From a virus: a DNA stretch of 29,225 nt. The stretch spans positions 1 through 29,225 of the IMG/VR virus record IMGVR_UViG_3300023237_000054. One strand, 5' to 3'. This document shows, piece by piece, positions 28,277-29,225 of the stretch (its first letter is position 1; each line of letters begins with the position of its first letter). The notes below the pieces were generated by a model. It saw nothing but the letters and a program-made list of their open reading frames with translations. It was not told where the DNA came from and made no database searches. A program made the position numbers and the translations under genes.

Positions 28277-29225
28277 GTGGCAATTTTACAAATATCTCGA
28301 ATACAACACAGACGTGGAACATCAGATAACCTACCGCAGTTATCAGCGGCAGAACTTGGCTGGTCGGTAGACAACAGAAGGTTATACATTGGTAACGGCA
28401 CACTTGAAGAGGGTGCGCCTGCACTAGGCAACACACAGATCCTGACAGAGTTTAGTGATTTACTAAACACGAGCCAAGTGTACACTTATGTGGGCGAACA
28501 GTCTGGTTACGTAGTAACAACAGGCACAAGTTCAAGCACCCCTGTTGAGAGATCACTACAGAAAAAGTTTGATGACTTTATAAATGTTAGAGACTTTGGC
28601 GCAGTGGGTGATGGTGAGTCAGACGACACAGCCGCTATTAATAGAGCACTCTTTCAGTTGTATTGTAGAGAAGTTAACGAAGAAATCCGCAGATCTCTTT
28701 ACTTTCCAGCAGGGATTTATAAAATTACAGGCGATGTAATTAAGATTCCTACTTACGCTAAACTAATCGGCGAAGGCGCAGAAAGCACAATCTTTAAGCA
28801 AACAGATTCAGGACAATCTTATGTGTTTAAGACGGCAGATAGTTTACAACAAATAGATGCCAGTATTGCAACTAATGCAGCCACAAGACCAGAATTTATT
28901 GAAGTGTCTGGGTGTACATTCTGGAACAGCACAACTGAACACGTTGGTTTAGTTTCCTCTGCCCAGCACATACATTTTGATGATGTTAAATTTAAAGGCA
29001 ATCTAACGTTGCCAATATCAGTTAGTGACGCAAAGGCATGCCTTCAGATAGAATCAACAGCAGTATTAGTTACAGAGCACGTTACATTTGATAATTGCTA
29101 CTTTACAAACAACACATTTGGTATTGAGGTAGACTACAATTGTAGAAACGTTGTTGTGCAGAATAGTTACTTCGACGAACTCTATAAAGGAGTTAAGTTA
29201 GGCGAAAGTCTAACAGGATCTTCTC
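28277..29225 (+). CDS. Tail fibre/spike with pectate-lyase-like beta-helix (3' partial)
   Basis: GTG 28277 (AAGGA 8 nt upstream) opens a frame that runs to the right edge (316 codons seen). The N-terminus ISRIQHRRGTSDNLPQL plus a segment ending RRLYIGNGT is the attachment domain common to phage tail fibres. Residues 104-118 VRDFGAVGDGESDDT match the Pectate_lyase_3 start, followed by YFPAGIYKI and beta-helix rungs (FDNCYFTNNTFGIEVDYN). Such proteins bind and may cleave host surface polysaccharide. The C-terminus is outside the window. Confidence 0.85.
   Translation, partial: MAILQISRIQHRRGTSDNLPQLSAAELGWSVDNRRLYIGNGTLEEGAPALGNTQILTEFSDLLNTSQVYTYVGEQSGYVVTTGTSSSTPVERSLQKKFDDFINVRDFGAVGDGESDDTAAINRALFQLYCREVNEEIRRSLYFPAGIYKITGDVIKIPTYAKLIGEGAESTIFKQTDSGQSYVFKTADSLQQIDASIATNAATRPEFIEVSGCTFWNSTTEHVGLVSSAQHIHFDDVKFKGNLTLPISVSDAKACLQIESTAVLVTEHVTFDNCYFTNNTFGIEVDYNCRNVVVQNSYFDELYKGVKLGESLTGSS

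Noticed and set aside
1-29225. CRISPR array, integrase, transposon ends or rRNA
   Set aside because: No regularly spaced repeats beyond short tandem duplications, no recombinase motifs and no rRNA-like sequence were seen.

Overview
The window is a 29 kb piece of a tailed-phage genome of the T4-like (myovirus) type. The replication and recombination set is recognisable from motifs: a UvsW-type helicase, a gp61-type primase with an N-terminal zinc ribbon and Toprim centre, a gp41/DnaB-type helicase, an MGME1-like PD-(D/E)XK nuclease and a possible gp62-type clamp-loader subunit. Genes are packed head to tail with 1-30 nt overlaps. The DNA is AT-rich, and TATAAATA-like late promoters precede the virion genes. 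An A-type Fe-S carrier, 2OG-Fe(II) oxygenases, a twitch-type radical SAM enzyme and small 'TRVHG' virion proteins point to a marine phage related to T4-like cyanophages or pelagiphages. No photosynthesis gene, tRNA, integrase or CRISPR array is visible, so the host (cyanobacterium, SAR11 or another marine bacterium) cannot be fixed from this window.

Layout. Positions 1-303: the end of one gene and a small coiled-coil gene. Then comes a near-consensus sigma70 promoter (300-328) driving an AAA+ ATPase (365-1180). A GC-rich, hairpin-forming non-coding island (1181-1293) separates it from an unknown gene and uvsW (to 3932). Positions 3923-8299 are accessory: an SGNH-hydrolase-like protein, a PRMT-like methyltransferase, a PIG-L deacetylase, a decayed second copy of the methyltransferase, two core-like genes and a 2OG oxygenase. 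Positions 8296-11195 hold a second SGNH protein, a zinc-finger protein, a 189-aa miniature of the DnaE (Pol III alpha) palm and an unknown. A lone minus-strand gene (11185-11595) abuts a beta-rich virion-type gene (11578-12336). Positions 12329-18039 hold a third SGNH protein, primase, radical SAM enzyme, SDR-like protein, replicative helicase, a small unknown and a second 2OG oxygenase. A second minus-strand gene (18008-18898) closes this block.

From 18943 the region is late. It starts with three small genes, then a nucleotidyltransferase, a KxDG ligase-like protein and an HxGH adenylyl/cytidylyltransferase. Four of these proteins begin with a short peptide ending in (L/I/V)-x-E-(A/G), which resembles T4 capsid-targeting peptides and prohead-protease sites. 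Next are two tandem paralogous small virion genes, each with its own late promoter and terminator, then a ParB-like protein, unknowns, a coiled-coil/TM (holin-like) protein, head/core-like proteins, the Fe-S carrier, a small virion-like protein, the nuclease and a beta-helix tail fibre/spike that runs off the end.

Functionally, the window couples DNA replication and remodelling with an unusually rich set of small-molecule or polymer-modifying enzymes (deacetylase, SGNH, methyltransferase, 2OG, radical SAM, SDR) and a putative virion-packaged nucleotidyl-transfer module. The observations I rate most worth a second look are the mini-DnaE protein, the shared N-terminal peptides with the NTase/ligase-like/HxGH cassette, the structured island at 1181-1293, and the duplicated-then-decayed methyltransferase.
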